The notes: a model not told the origin generated them from the sequence alone. Positions 15,206 through 24,530 are shown, counted from the stretch's first letter. The stretch: DNA of 55,698 nucleotides from a bacterium (GCA_016124945.1 WGMT01000017.1:1-55698), one strand, 5' to 3'. Program-made: numbers and translations.

Positions 15206-16696
15206 GTGAACATTTTGTGGAAGCACATTCTATTTGTACTCGCAAGCATATGCTTGTTTTGGCTGGGGAGCACAGTGAAAGCCGCCGGAGATATTTATTA
15301 CGTTTCAACTGTGGGCAACGACGCCAATGTGGGATCCGAAGTGGCTCCCTGGCGCACGTTGGGTAAAGCGGCCGAAAGTGCAGGCCCCGGCGATACCGTC
15401 TACATTCTACAAGGAACCTACCGCGAAAAATTGAAACCGCGCAACGCCGGTGTCGTAGGATCTCCTATCGTCTTCACCGCTTATCCGGGGCATCTGGTTG
15501 TCCTTGACGGCGAGGAATTTTCCAGAACGAGTTGGGGGGGCATCATTGAACTTGTGAACGTCCAATATGTCACCATTTCGAACCTGCGCATCATCAACAG
15601 TGGTTACTTCGGTGTCATGATTACCGGCGTTGAGCATGTGCTGGTGCAGAACAACGAGATTGACTTTACCTATGCTTCAGGGATCTATGTATCGCGTAGT
15701 CAACATGTTGTCGTTGACGGCAACGATGTGCAACGTGCCTGTCATGGCATTGGCGGCAGCGCGCCCCACTATGCGCCGCAGGAGCATATCACCGTGCGCG
15801 GGGGGACGGATACCTTCGAAATCAAGAACAATGTCGTCTCCAACCCGCACAATGGACGGGGCAAAGAAGGGATTAACGTTAAAGAAGGGGCCGCCAACGG
15901 CAAGGTGTACAACAACCGAGTCTTCGATATGAGCCGCACCGGCCTTTACGTAGACGCCTACGACAAGTACGTCACGAATGTGGAGATCTACGGCAACGTG
16001 GTCTATAACTCGCTACACGGCCTGGTGATTGCGTCGGAAAGACGGGGGACGGTGAGCAATATCGCCGTCTACAACAATGTCTTTTACAAGAACGAACACA
16101 GCGGCATCTGGCTCACCGGCTACCTCGACGGCGGCCCGTTCGAGGACATTCTCGTCTACAACAACACTGTCTACGGCAACGCAAACCGAGGGATTGCCGT
16201 CACCAACCGCGAGGCAACGGGGGTTACTGTACGCAACAACATCGCGGTGGGCAACGCCAATCAGCAAATTCAGATCGATTCAGGCGTGCCGGCTGTGACG
16301 GTCGAACACAACCTCACCGATGGAGACGCCGGCTTTGTGGATCCGGGCCGCGACGACTTTCGGTTGCGTTCCGATTCGCCCGCCATCGACAAAGCGGACA
16401 GCGCCGGCGCACCTGCCTTTGACGTGCTCGGTTTCGCCCGTCCTCAAGGCGCAGGCTATGACCAGGGCGCGTTTGAGTTCAACTCAGATGGCGCTGCAAT
16501 ACCCACGGAATCGCCCACGGATACTCCGACAGCCATGCCGATTGAGACACCAACGGCGACCCCGACAGCGACCCCGACAGTAGCTTCACCCACGCCGACG
16601 CCCGTACCCGCGCTAACAATCACACCACCTGTGCCCAATATACCGCCGGAAAAGCTTCCTTATAGTGTGTTTCTGCCATTGGTTGGGGAGCAGTAA
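15206..16696 (+). CDS. secreted right-handed parallel beta-helix protein with FLPLV tail
   Basis: 496 residues starting at GTG 15206; no in-frame ATG fits and the ribosome binding site is weak. A signal peptide (1-26, ending VKA) is followed by IYYVSTVGNDANVGSEVAPWRTLGKAA, the usual entry of the DUF1565/PbH1 fold. About ten Asn-rich coils follow (VQNNEID, VDGNDVQ, IKNNVVS, VYNNRVF, IYGNVVY, VYNNVFY, VYNNTVY, VRNNIAV), as in polysaccharide lyases and epimerases. A Thr/Pro-rich linker (about 430-475) leads to the C-terminal YSVFLPLV. It is probably a carbohydrate-active or adhesive surface protein; catalytic residues cannot be named. Confidence 0.85.
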   Translation: MNILWKHILFVLASICLFWLGSTVKAAGDIYYVSTVGNDANVGSEVAPWRTLGKAAESAGPGDTVYILQGTYREKLKPRNAGVVGSPIVFTAYPGHLVVLDGEEFSRTSWGGIIELVNVQYVTISNLRIINSGYFGVMITGVEHVLVQNNEIDFTYASGIYVSRSQHVVVDGNDVQRACHGIGGSAPHYAPQEHITVRGGTDTFEIKNNVVSNPHNGRGKEGINVKEGAANGKVYNNRVFDMSRTGLYVDAYDKYVTNVEIYGNVVYNSLHGLVIASERRGTVSNIAVYNNVFYKNEHSGIWLTGYLDGGPFEDILVYNNTVYGNANRGIAVTNREATGVTVRNNIAVGNANQQIQIDSGVPAVTVEHNLTDGDAGFVDPGRDDFRLRSDSPAIDKADSAGAPAFDVLGFARPQGAGYDQGAFEFNSDGAAIPTESPTDTPTAMPIETPTATPTATPTVASPTPTPVPALTITPPVPNIPPEKLPYSVFLPLVGEQ

Positions 16697-16975
16697 GTGG
16701 GCGACGGACGACGGACGACGGACGACCGACGACCGACGACGGACGACCGACGACCGACGACAGACAACGGACAACGGACGACAGACAACGGCAGCGTAAA
16801 GGACGTTCGTTGTCATCTACAGCCATACCTCAGAAACAAAACAGCGAGGAGCGCAGACTTGCGCTCCCCGCCATCTACATCTAGACCAAAACACAGATCT
16901 CTCACTAAGACAACACCGTCGTCGGTCGTCTACCGTCCGTCGTCGGTCGTCGGTCGTCCGCCATCCGTCATCTCA
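16697..16975. repeat. inverted arrays of GACGGACGAC words
   Basis: A dense array of CGACGGACGAC/CGACCGACGAC words (16700-16780) is mirrored by GTCGTCGGTCGTCCGTC words at 16917-16975, so the two arrays can pair across a ~135-bp loop. The right array runs into the 3' end of the SPFH gene and encodes its last residues. The loop (16781-16916) shows no gene. Confidence 0.7.
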
Positions 16976-18174
16976 GGTAGGAAGTGTGCAAGCAGCAGCG
17001 TTGAGAGCGTCGAGCTTTCCTGCCCTTCGCCGCTGATGAGGAGCGGACGAGGTGCATTCTGCACAAGCTGTTCGGCAACTTTGAGCCGGCGTAGTGCCAG
17101 TTCGTATTGGAGCACGGCTCGGTTGTCGCGATAAGACTCGCCCAGCGTTCGCAAGGATCGGGCTTCGTTCTCAGCGGAGTTGAGCGCTGCACGGCCCTTG
17201 GCTTCAATGTCCCAGCGGATTTTTTCGGCGTCGAGTTCCTTCTCTTGCAGCATCATGGCCACATATTCGCGGGCTTTGTTAATGGCGGCGCGGGCCTCGA
17301 CAACACGGGCGTCTCGTTCCTTTTTGGCCCGCTCAATTTCCATGCGCAGGCTGTCAATACGCTGTCTGCGGGTGAGTTCCCATTCCTTTTCGTAGGCGGC
17401 CAGCTCCTTGGCCACCCGTTCACGGGTGGCGAGGTTGAGCTGGTACTGTTCCGGCAACTGTACGTCGGGAATGTTGGCGCCGGTGATGATCACGCCGTAG
17501 GTGGCCATGCGCCGGTTAAGGTACTCTTGCATGTCGCCTACATCGCTGCCACGCAGATCGTAGGCCCGTTCCGTCTGTACCTGACGGCTGCGGCGGCGAA
17601 TGGCATCCTGCACCACACTGCTGAGGACGCCGTCGAAGTTGGTGGCCCCAATGTGCCGCACAAAACGGATCGGATCTACGATGCGAAACTGGAGGAAGAA
17701 CTCAATCGACTTAAGCGGCACATTTTCGCGGGTGGGGCTGGCGAGGACGGGCGCCGTGTACGGGAACTCGGTGGATGTGTCCACAATGGCGTCGACCTTC
17801 GTCCACGGGAACCAGAGATAGTGACGCCCCGGCGGCAACGTCCCTTTGATAGCGCCCCACTGTGCAAGGACACCGGTGGTGCCCTGCTCGATCTCGACGA
17901 TGGCCTGTCGCCACAGCCAGACCAGCGCCACAAACAAGAAGAAACCACCCACCATTGCCATCGATACAATCAGCCACATATTGCCCGACACAAAACCGAC
18001 GCCAAAGAAGTAGATGCCGATCATAAAGGCGGTGAGCCAGCCGAAACCACGCCGATCTCGGGGAATCACCACCGGCACCAGCCGTCCATTGTCGCCGGAC
18101 CGAAGTAACTGTTGTACCCGATCCCAGGCCGACACCATCTCTTTGATGCGAGAGAAATTGTTAGGTGCTGCCAT
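16930..18174 (-). CDS. SPFH/Band-7 domain membrane protein (downstream copy)
   Basis: 414 residues. Two N-terminal membrane segments (about 46-66 and 68-90) precede an SPFH domain (about 92-260) with QGTTGVLAQWGAIKGTLPPGRHYLWFPW. A long charged coiled coil follows (about 265-370). The family forms ring-like oligomers in membranes that organise microdomains and control proteases. The last ~12 residues (TDGGRPTTDDGR) are encoded by the intergenic repeat array, so the native C-terminus was probably shorter. The start is one base from the stop of the upstream SPFH gene, implying translational coupling. Confidence 0.85.
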   Translation of the reverse strand: MAAPNNFSRIKEMVSAWDRVQQLLRSGDNGRLVPVVIPRDRRGFGWLTAFMIGIYFFGVGFVSGNMWLIVSMAMVGGFFLFVALVWLWRQAIVEIEQGTTGVLAQWGAIKGTLPPGRHYLWFPWTKVDAIVDTSTEFPYTAPVLASPTRENVPLKSIEFFLQFRIVDPIRFVRHIGATNFDGVLSSVVQDAIRRRSRQVQTERAYDLRGSDVGDMQEYLNRRMATYGVIITGANIPDVQLPEQYQLNLATRERVAKELAAYEKEWELTRRQRIDSLRMEIERAKKERDARVVEARAAINKAREYVAMMLQEKELDAEKIRWDIEAKGRAALNSAENEARSLRTLGESYRDNRAVLQYELALRRLKVAEQLVQNAPRPLLISGEGQESSTLSTLLLAHFLPEMTDGGRPTTDDGR

Positions 18175-18175
18175 C

Positions 18176-19747
18176 TTAGCCCATCCCTTCTTGCTTCGCG
18201 ACTTCTTCTAACTCATTGACGAACTGCCCACGTCCACTGTTGACGGGGAGTGCTGCCAATTCCTGTTCGGCTGCGTCGAGGTTAGCAATCTCCTGTTGGC
18301 GACGACGAATGCGATCTACGATGATGTCGACACGTTCGCGGATCTCTTGCATGTCTTCGCTGGTGTAAAGCGCCTCGCTATGAATGCCGAGCATCTGACG
18401 GGCAAAACCAACGTAATCGAGGTTGTGTTTGTCGCTGGCTCCGATACTCACCACCCGCGGCAACTTGTTCATCACTCCTTCGAGCCGCTCAAGGATCTGT
18501 TCCTGGTAGCGATATTCGAGGATTTCAGGGAAAAAGGCGCTGCTGGCAGCGCGGACATCCAGTGCCTGGGCTTGTAACAGCGCTGCGTTGGCCTTGGCTT
18601 CGCTTTCCGCTTCGATCAAGAGTCGATGGGCGTAGGCGTTGGCGCGGTTGGTTTCTTTTTCGCGTGCCGTGTCCATCTGTGCCTGATATTTGGCGATATC
18701 GGCGCGGATTTCAGAAATTGTCTCACGCAACGATGCCAGTTCCTTGTTCAGCTCACCTTCGTCTTGTTCTTTGCGCAGACTTAGTTCGTATTGGTAGGTG
18801 TACGCTTCTTTGCCCACCCGAATAATCTCGGCCGCGGCGAGGTCCATGCGATATTCCGCATCAGATGGTTCGGCGTGGGTGATGTTGGCGCTGACGAAAC
18901 GCACAGCAGGCAGGAATTGCCGATTGAGCGTTTCGAGGACGCCGGCCATGTTCTCGCCCACGAGATCGTAGATCCCCTCGGCCTTCTGCTCGTAGATCAA
19001 CGAACGGGTCACCTCACTGACGGCATTCTGTAGCTTTTCCTCAAAGCCCTTGGCGCCACCCAAAGTAAAGATGAATTCGGCAGGATCTTCAATGCGGAAT
19101 TGTAAGAAGAGATCCACCGAGGCGTTGATACGGCTGGCCGTAGGCGCTTCGCGGATGGGCGCATTGTACGGGTACTCTTTGGTGGTGTTCACGATGTAGC
19201 TCACCCGCTTCCACGGATTCAGCAGTGTGATACGTCCTGGCCCAGCCACCTGTTCCAGCCTGCCGAAACGGGTGATAAGTGCCTGGCAACCATCCGGCAC
19301 CATAACGTAGCTGTTCCGCCAGAGGATGAAGATCAGGTAGAACGCCAGCAGCGCCCAAAAGTGTGGCCCAAATACGATCCAGGCGAGATTTAGGTCGGCG
19401 GCTTCGTCGACAAAGTTGAGCGCCGCCCAGCCTGCGCCACCCAAGAGTAACAGCATGACGAAGAGGAATATCTGTCGCAGCGACCGGCGGCGGCTGGGAA
19501 TCACCACAGGCGAGATCACGTTGGTATACTGCGGCGTCTCTCCTTCCTGCGTTTCTTCAGGGAAACTGCGGTTGAGCACTTCGGTGGCTTCGCCCAACGA
19601 CGCCACCATCTGTTGAATGTGGGTGCTGGTCGATTCGCCGTGCTCACGCGCCGAGAGAAAGTCATTTATGCTCATGCGGAACTGCTCGAATTCCTCGGTT
19701 TGTGCGGCGTTGACAACAGCGCTTGCCACTTGACGAACTCTGCTCAT
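18176..19747 (-). CDS. SPFH/Band-7 domain membrane protein (upstream copy)
   Basis: 523 residues, with GGAGG nine bases before the ATG. A soluble N-terminal region of ~90 residues is followed by two membrane segments (about 91-112 and 122-142). An SPFH domain (VPDGCQALITRFGRLEQVAGPGRI) and an Ala/Glu-rich coiled coil (about 330-420) come next. It is a diverged paralogue of the following gene, and the pair is likely to make a hetero-oligomeric membrane ring. It lies about 100 bp downstream of the DUF1501 gene, same strand. Confidence 0.85.
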   Translation of the reverse strand: MSRVRQVASAVVNAAQTEEFEQFRMSINDFLSAREHGESTSTHIQQMVASLGEATEVLNRSFPEETQEGETPQYTNVISPVVIPSRRRSLRQIFLFVMLLLLGGAGWAALNFVDEAADLNLAWIVFGPHFWALLAFYLIFILWRNSYVMVPDGCQALITRFGRLEQVAGPGRITLLNPWKRVSYIVNTTKEYPYNAPIREAPTASRINASVDLFLQFRIEDPAEFIFTLGGAKGFEEKLQNAVSEVTRSLIYEQKAEGIYDLVGENMAGVLETLNRQFLPAVRFVSANITHAEPSDAEYRMDLAAAEIIRVGKEAYTYQYELSLRKEQDEGELNKELASLRETISEIRADIAKYQAQMDTAREKETNRANAYAHRLLIEAESEAKANAALLQAQALDVRAASSAFFPEILEYRYQEQILERLEGVMNKLPRVVSIGASDKHNLDYVGFARQMLGIHSEALYTSEDMQEIRERVDIIVDRIRRRQQEIANLDAAEQELAALPVNSGRGQFVNELEEVAKQEGMG

Positions 19748-19846
19748 AGGGGAGCCTCCATTCTAGATTGTCTGATACACGGCTGAGCAGAAAGAAAGTA
19801 GAACACAGGCTGTATTGTAACGCACGCACACAAGCATTGCCTACCG

Positions 19847-21151
19847 TTATCCTGACGAGAAGTTGAAATCGGCTGACGACGGCACAAAGATTCCCTGATC
19901 GCTTGCCTGCCAGCCAGGGAAGATCTCAGTGATACGGGCGTTGCCCAGCCGCTTGACACAGAGTTCGCCCAACACGTCACGATAGTCGGTTGTCACTGCC
20001 AGATCGCCGGGACCCACCAACTGTTCCGTCGCCAACCCGGGCCAGCGCCCGTGGATCTTGCCGCCGTCCACATTGCCGCCGAGGAGTAACATAGCGCTGC
20101 CGTGTCCATGATCGGTGCCGAAGCTGCCATTTTCGCTCAAGCGTCGCCCAAATTCCGACATCACCACCACGCTCACCCGGCCGATCTGATCAACCAGGTC
20201 GGTATGGAAGGCCGCCAGCCCGCCGGCCAGGTCGGTGAGAAGGTTGGCCATGAGTCCTTGGCTGCCACCCTGTACAAAGTGGGTGTCCCAGCCGCCGTGA
20301 TCGACGGCGGCTACTTCCAGCCCGGCGTCGGCTTTGATCAACATGGCGATCTGGCGCAGCGCCAGCCCGAAGTCGCTTTCGGGGTAATGGGCGTCCTGGC
20401 GCGGACGGTATCGCTGCGGATCAAGCTGATCAAGGATGGCCATCACCGCCAGCGTCCCCTGGCCGATGCTGCCCAAAGATGCGTCGTTGGCCAGCGCAGG
20501 ATCGGTGGCGTAGACGGCGGAGAGCGCCTGTTGCATGGCCGCCAGGGCGCGCTCGTCTCCGCCCAGGTGAAAGTCGGCAATCGAGCGCAGGGCAGAAGCG
20601 GGAATCGGCCCGCGCAGGCTACGGGGCAGTGGATGGGCAAAGCCCAACGCCCGTAACGGTGAAAGATTCCCTGTATTGTGGGTGGCCAGATGACGGCCGA
20701 TCCAGCCCGAAGCGGGGCCGGTCTCGGTTTCAACACCCCGTTCCATCAACTCCATGGCGCGGAAGTGGCTGCGCGAATCGTCGGGTGCGCCGCAGGCGTG
20801 GACGATAGCCAGGTTGCGCGCCTGCCACGCTTCAGTAAGCAGGCGCAGGGTGGGGTGCAATCCGAAGAAACCGTCGAGATCGACGGTGCGTAGATGGGCG
20901 GCGGCGCGTCGATCATCGGGGCGGGGGATGGCTAGCGTCGGGCGCTGCGCGTAGTACTCGTCTTCGCCGTAGGGGACGACCATGTTGAGCACGTCTGCGG
21001 CGCCGCGTAAGAAGATCACCACCAGCGTGTCGCCGCGCGGGTCGACGGCGGGCGCGGCAAAGGCGAGCCGTGGCATCCAGCCGGGCATGTTGTGTGCTCG
21101 CGTGGATGCTGTGCGTACAGGTCGAAAAGTGGGTGCCTTGATGTGATTCAT
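19847..21151 (-). CDS. DUF1501 family exported protein
   Basis: 434 residues from ATG 21151, chosen because AAGGA lies six bases upstream; an upstream frame to 21460 overlaps DUF1800. Family features: DTLVVIFLRGAADVLNMVVPYGEDEYYAQRPTLAIP, FFGLHPTL, VHACGAPDDSRSHFRAMELME, VDHGGWDTH, VVVMSEFGRRLSENGSFGTDHGHGSAMLLLGG. The fold is related to sulfatases/alkaline phosphatases, but the function is unknown. DUF1501 genes usually sit directly after a DUF1800 gene, as here (44 bp), suggesting the two products work together at the cell surface. Confidence 0.88.
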   Translation of the reverse strand: MNHIKAPTFRPVRTASTRAHNMPGWMPRLAFAAPAVDPRGDTLVVIFLRGAADVLNMVVPYGEDEYYAQRPTLAIPRPDDRRAAAHLRTVDLDGFFGLHPTLRLLTEAWQARNLAIVHACGAPDDSRSHFRAMELMERGVETETGPASGWIGRHLATHNTGNLSPLRALGFAHPLPRSLRGPIPASALRSIADFHLGGDERALAAMQQALSAVYATDPALANDASLGSIGQGTLAVMAILDQLDPQRYRPRQDAHYPESDFGLALRQIAMLIKADAGLEVAAVDHGGWDTHFVQGGSQGLMANLLTDLAGGLAAFHTDLVDQIGRVSVVVMSEFGRRLSENGSFGTDHGHGSAMLLLGGNVDGGKIHGRWPGLATEQLVGPGDLAVTTDYRDVLGELCVKRLGNARITEIFPGWQASDQGIFVPSSADFNFSSG

Positions 21152-21195
21152 GTGAAATCCTTCTGAAATCCTGAAATCTGTGGATAATTTCTGTG

Positions 21196-22668
21196 TCATC
21201 GCCATTGGAAAGCCGGTGCCGCCAGCATCCCGGCAGTGAGCAAAGCCAGTCGTTCGTCCTCGGGTAAATTGCGCGTAGCCATCATCAGGCTGTCGTGTAG
21301 ATCGGCGGTCAATGGCGCGCCGAAGAGCAGATTGCCCAGCCTGTCCACGGTTGCGAGGAGATCGACGGTCAGCGCTGCCAAATCGACGCGGGTGTCGGGG
21401 ATGGCATTGGTTGCCAGCGCCAGGGCGAACTGCCAGCGTGGCAGCAGGTTGTTCATCCAATCGGCATTGCTGTCGGGGAAGCCGTTAGGGGTGGGCCAGG
21501 CGAAGGGTAGTTGACCCATGCGCATGAGATAGCGTTGAAGCGCGTCCCCGCCATCGGTGACGGCGTTGGTCTGTCGCAGTGCGGAGACGACGAAGTTAAG
21601 CGGCCGTTTGAACTTGGGTGCGGCGACGTGGGGCAATCCATCGAGCAGGATGGGACGCAGCATGGCCTGAATTTCACCGTTGCTGTGCAGGAATGCGTCT
21701 GCTGCCGCCTGGATCAGTGCTGCCGGCGGGGCGTCGCCCAGGAAGCGGCGGGCCAGTTTGCGCGCCAGGAAGTGTGCCGTACGTTCGTGTGTGGCCACGT
21801 GTTCAATGACGCGCTGCGCTTCGTCCATGCCGCCGCCGGGGATGGTCATGCCCATGAAGTGTTTGTTGCCGTCGTCGTGCATGTCGGCGCGGAAGGTGAA
21901 TTGGCCGCGCCGGAAATGTTCTTTCACCGTCCAGCCGGTGAGGCAGCGGGCCACTTCCATCACGTCCTCTTGCGTGTAGCCACCGTCTACGCCGAGGCTG
22001 TGGAGTTCCAACAATTCACGGGCGTAGTTCTCGTTGGGGTGACTTTTGTTGTTGGCGTGGTTGTCTAGGTAGACGAGCATGGCGGGCGACTTTGCCGACG
22101 CCAGCAGCAGATCGTGGAAGTTTCCTAGCGCGTGACGGCGGATCACCTCGCGGTCGTCCACGGATTTGAGGAAGAAGCAGTCGCCTTTGTCCACGCTGAT
22201 GTTGAAGTGGTCGCTCCAGAAATCGACCATAACTTCGTAAAGCTGGCGACGGCTGTAGATCTGGCGTAGCAGGGTGGCCCGGCGCAGTTCGGCGGGCGCG
22301 CTTTCTCGATCCAGGTCGTCAAAGATCTTTTCGCCGTAGAGTTCATAGATCGAATCAGCGTCGAGTGTGAGCGAATCGAGTGGACGCAGCCGCATGTCGC
22401 AAGGGCCGTCTTCGATGGCGGCGGGTGCTAACTGTTCTTCGATCCAGGCGGGCAGGCCGATGTCGGCCAGGTGGCGTCGTTCCTCTGCGCGAGGACCAAA
22501 GGTGAGCCGGTTGAGCATCTGAAAGCCGGCGGCGTCGCCCAAGTCACCTTGCGGCGGTGTGGGCGGATCACCTGCCAGCCGGTTGTAGAGCGGTGCGCAG
22601 CCGGAGAGCGCCAGCGATCCACTGAACAGCGCCGCCACTTTGAGGAAGTTTCGTCGTGAGATGTGCAT
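21196..22668 (-). CDS. DUF1800 family Tat-exported lipoprotein
   Basis: 490 residues. The N-terminus has a twin-arginine motif SRRNFLK (4-10) and a lipobox LALSGC with Cys24, so it is probably folded before export and lipid-anchored. The DUF1800 body is recognisable: LNRLTFGPRAEERRHLADIGLPAWIEEQL, MVDFWSDHFNIS, LVYLDNHANNKSHPNENYARELLELHSLGVDGGYTQEDVMEVARCLTGW and PNGFPDSNADW. The molecular function is unknown. It lies between a small membrane protein and DUF1501 on the same strand in the sigma-factor cluster. Confidence 0.9.
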   Translation of the reverse strand: MHISRRNFLKVAALFSGSLALSGCAPLYNRLAGDPPTPPQGDLGDAAGFQMLNRLTFGPRAEERRHLADIGLPAWIEEQLAPAAIEDGPCDMRLRPLDSLTLDADSIYELYGEKIFDDLDRESAPAELRRATLLRQIYSRRQLYEVMVDFWSDHFNISVDKGDCFFLKSVDDREVIRRHALGNFHDLLLASAKSPAMLVYLDNHANNKSHPNENYARELLELHSLGVDGGYTQEDVMEVARCLTGWTVKEHFRRGQFTFRADMHDDGNKHFMGMTIPGGGMDEAQRVIEHVATHERTAHFLARKLARRFLGDAPPAALIQAAADAFLHSNGEIQAMLRPILLDGLPHVAAPKFKRPLNFVVSALRQTNAVTDGGDALQRYLMRMGQLPFAWPTPNGFPDSNADWMNNLLPRWQFALALATNAIPDTRVDLAALTVDLLATVDRLGNLLFGAPLTADLHDSLMMATRNLPEDERLALLTAGMLAAPAFQWR

Positions 22669-22706
22669 GATGCGCTTGTCTCCATGCCGTTGCTTAGTGC
22701 CGTTGC

Positions 22707-23219
22707 TTATTCAGTGACCAATTGCGGCGCAGGTTGGGGTGCGGCTTTGGGGCGGCGGAAGAAGGCGAGGAGCGTTGCGCCCAGCCCGGCGAGTAGTGTG
22801 AAGGGGAAGACGATGATCCATCCCAGCACGGGGAATGCTACGGCCAGTTCCAGTGTCACTGCGCCGTAGAGGAATGCGCGGTGCGCTGCGACCGTCCCCT
22901 GGGCGCGGGCGGTGATGCAGTCGGCCAGATGTGCCGTCATTCCCGCCGCGCCGATGGTGGAGACGGCGATGAGCGAGAGCAGCAGCGCCGCGCCGGTGAA
23001 CTCTCCTGGGCCGGGGATCTGCAAGAGAAAGACTACAGGCAACGCCATCAGCAATAGCGTCAGCAGGCCAACGCCGAAACAGCGCCAACTGCCGTTGTGT
23101 ATGGCCTGACGGGCACGCTCCACCTGCGCAGGCAGGCTAAGCCACACCACAAAGAGCAGGGCAGGGAAGCCTAGCCCAAGAATCACAAGCACACCAAAAA
23201 AGGTGAGAATGTCCGACAT
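22707..23219 (-). CDS. small polytopic membrane protein, paralogue of the next gene upstream
   Basis: 170 residues, with AAAGGAG seven bases before the ATG. There are about four hydrophobic segments (7-30, 48-70, 76-92, 118-148) and a polar Pro-rich tail. No named family is recognised. Its C-terminal segment VAFPVLGWIIVFPFTLLAGLGATLLAF aligns with TALPVAGWFLLLPYVVFTGLGAFVLVV of the 23433-23915 product, so the two arose by duplication. Position between an anti-sigma factor and DUF1800 suggests a membrane role in the same stress or envelope pathway. Confidence 0.75.
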   Translation of the reverse strand: MSDILTFFGVLVILGLGFPALLFVVWLSLPAQVERARQAIHNGSWRCFGVGLLTLLLMALPVVFLLQIPGPGEFTGAALLLSLIAVSTIGAAGMTAHLADCITARAQGTVAAHRAFLYGAVTLELAVAFPVLGWIIVFPFTLLAGLGATLLAFFRRPKAAPQPAPQLVTE

Positions 23220-23342
23220 GAGGGGTCTCCTTTGGGGATCGACATTGAGGAGTTCAGTGTGAAGCTGCAGCCGTCGATCCGGTGTGCTGTCGCTTCGTAC
23301 TGAAGGTACAGGCGGGGAGGGGGAAAAGTCGCGGGCTTCTTA

Positions 23343-23407
23343 ACCTTCCGGGAAGGGGGCACGTGAACTGGAGGTAAGAGAACTCGTCTGCCCCCTTCCC
23401 GGAAGGT
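23343..23407. repeat. 19-bp perfect intra-operon hairpin
   Basis: ACCTTCCGGGAAGGGGGCA (23343-23361) pairs perfectly with 23389-23407, with a 27-base loop. It lies between the two paralogous membrane-protein genes. No U-tract follows in the transcribed (minus) direction, so an mRNA stabiliser, processing site or attenuator is more likely than a simple terminator. Confidence 0.7.
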
Positions 23408-23432
23408 GATGACGGGCTTCGCGCTGCAACTG

Positions 23433-23915
23433 CTACGGATTCCGCCGCGCAAGGACAACCAACACAAATGCGCCAAGGCCCGTGAAGACGACGTAGGGCA
23501 ACAGCAGAAACCAACCGGCGACGGGCAGGGCGGTAGATAGGACGAGCACGCCGCCGCCAATGAGCGCACGGGGAATGGATCCTTGTTGGGCGGCGAGGCG
23601 TTCGCCAAGGAGACGGGCGAAGGCGGCAAGGCCGAAACTTAGCCCCGCCACCAGAATTGCCAGGATGAGCAGACCAGGCAGAACGGCGAGATCACTGCCT
23701 GTCTCCTCTTGCAGCGACAAGAAGACCAGCACCAGAAGCCCGAAGAAGAGGAAATTGACCAGCCCCACCACAAAGGCGCGGCCCGGGCGCGTGGTGATCA
23801 CCTGTTGCGTGCGGGCCACCCATTCGCCAAAGAGCGCGTCCAGTGTGAGCAGGTAGGCACTGAGGCAGCAGATCACGCCCAACGCCAAGACAATCAAGCT
23901 CAGTAGATCGTTCAT
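23433..23915 (-). CDS. small polytopic membrane protein of the sigma/anti-sigma operon
   Basis: 160 residues from ATG 23915, which overlaps the stop of the anti-sigma gene by four bases; the longer frame to 24101 is an antisense-like extension inside that gene. About four membrane segments (4-24, 45-66, 76-98, 118-152). It is a paralogue of the 22707-23219 product, with the strongest similarity in the last third. No known family is recognised. Confidence 0.75.
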   Translation of the reverse strand: MNDLLSLIVLALGVICCLSAYLLTLDALFGEWVARTQQVITTRPGRAFVVGLVNFLFFGLLVLVFLSLQEETGSDLAVLPGLLILAILVAGLSFGLAAFARLLGERLAAQQGSIPRALIGGGVLVLSTALPVAGWFLLLPYVVFTGLGAFVLVVLARRNP

Positions 23916-24517
23916 ATCCAGTCTCCGTTTCGGTCGTTTCGGTTGATCATGCCCCAACGGGTGCCGCCTAGCCAGAGCAACGCGGCAATGAACAACAATG
24001 CTGTCCACGCAGTCGGGGACAGCAGCGGTAGCCAGTTGCCGCTGGTGACATTGCGCCAGCGTTCGATTTCCGCGGTGCTGTTTTGCAGCACTTTCTGCCA
24101 CTCAGCCCACAAGGCGCGCCATCCTTCAACCAGATCCGGCGCAAGTTGCAGATTGGTCAGCGGCGCTATGGCCTGATCCACAAACCCCCAAACGAAGGCC
24201 AGGGCCAGCCCGGCCACCAGGATCTGCCCCGTCAACAGCCGCCAGGGCGCAGGCAGCGGATCGGCCTCGCGCTCTAGTGCCGCCATGACCGTATGCGATA
24301 GATCATGCGTCGGCCTCTCGTCGGGGATCGACTCGATCAGGGCGAAGAGGGCGCGTAGATCGGTCAACTGGCGGCGGCAGTCGGCGCACGTTGCCAGGTG
24401 TGCGTCCACGGCGGCGCGACGCTTTGGCGCAAGCTCATCGTCCAGGTATTCGTGAAGCTCACATTCTTCGATGTGGTTCTTTTCGATGTGGTTCTTTTCG
24501 ATGTGGTTCTGATTCAT
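23912..24517 (-). CDS. zinc-finger anti-sigma factor
   Basis: 201 residues. The zinc-binding HLATCADC (Hx3Cx2C) motif at about 40-47 is that of ZAS-domain anti-sigma factors. Membrane segments lie at about 99-117 and 170-188, with an extracytoplasmic loop between. The protein would hold the ECF sigma factor encoded just upstream (13-bp gap). The N-terminus carries an exact in-frame 15-bp tandem repeat giving NHIEKNHIEKNHIEE, unusual for the family. The stop overlaps the next gene by four bases. Confidence 0.88.
   Translation of the reverse strand: MNQNHIEKNHIEKNHIEECELHEYLDDELAPKRRAAVDAHLATCADCRRQLTDLRALFALIESIPDERPTHDLSHTVMAALEREADPLPAPWRLLTGQILVAGLALAFVWGFVDQAIAPLTNLQLAPDLVEGWRALWAEWQKVLQNSTAEIERWRNVTSGNWLPLLSPTAWTALLFIAALLWLGGTRWGMINRNDRNGDWI
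24475..24513 (-). repeat. 15-bp tandem repeat inside the anti-sigma gene
   Basis: The unit GATGTGGTTCTTTTC (plus-strand view) is repeated about 2.6 times. Because 15 is divisible by three, copy-number change would lengthen or shorten the protein without a frameshift. Confidence 0.8.
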
Positions 24518-24530
24518 GGCGGCTCGATCC

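Noticed and set aside
17107..18108. 333-codon plus-strand open frame
   Set aside because: Antisense shadow of the SPFH gene.
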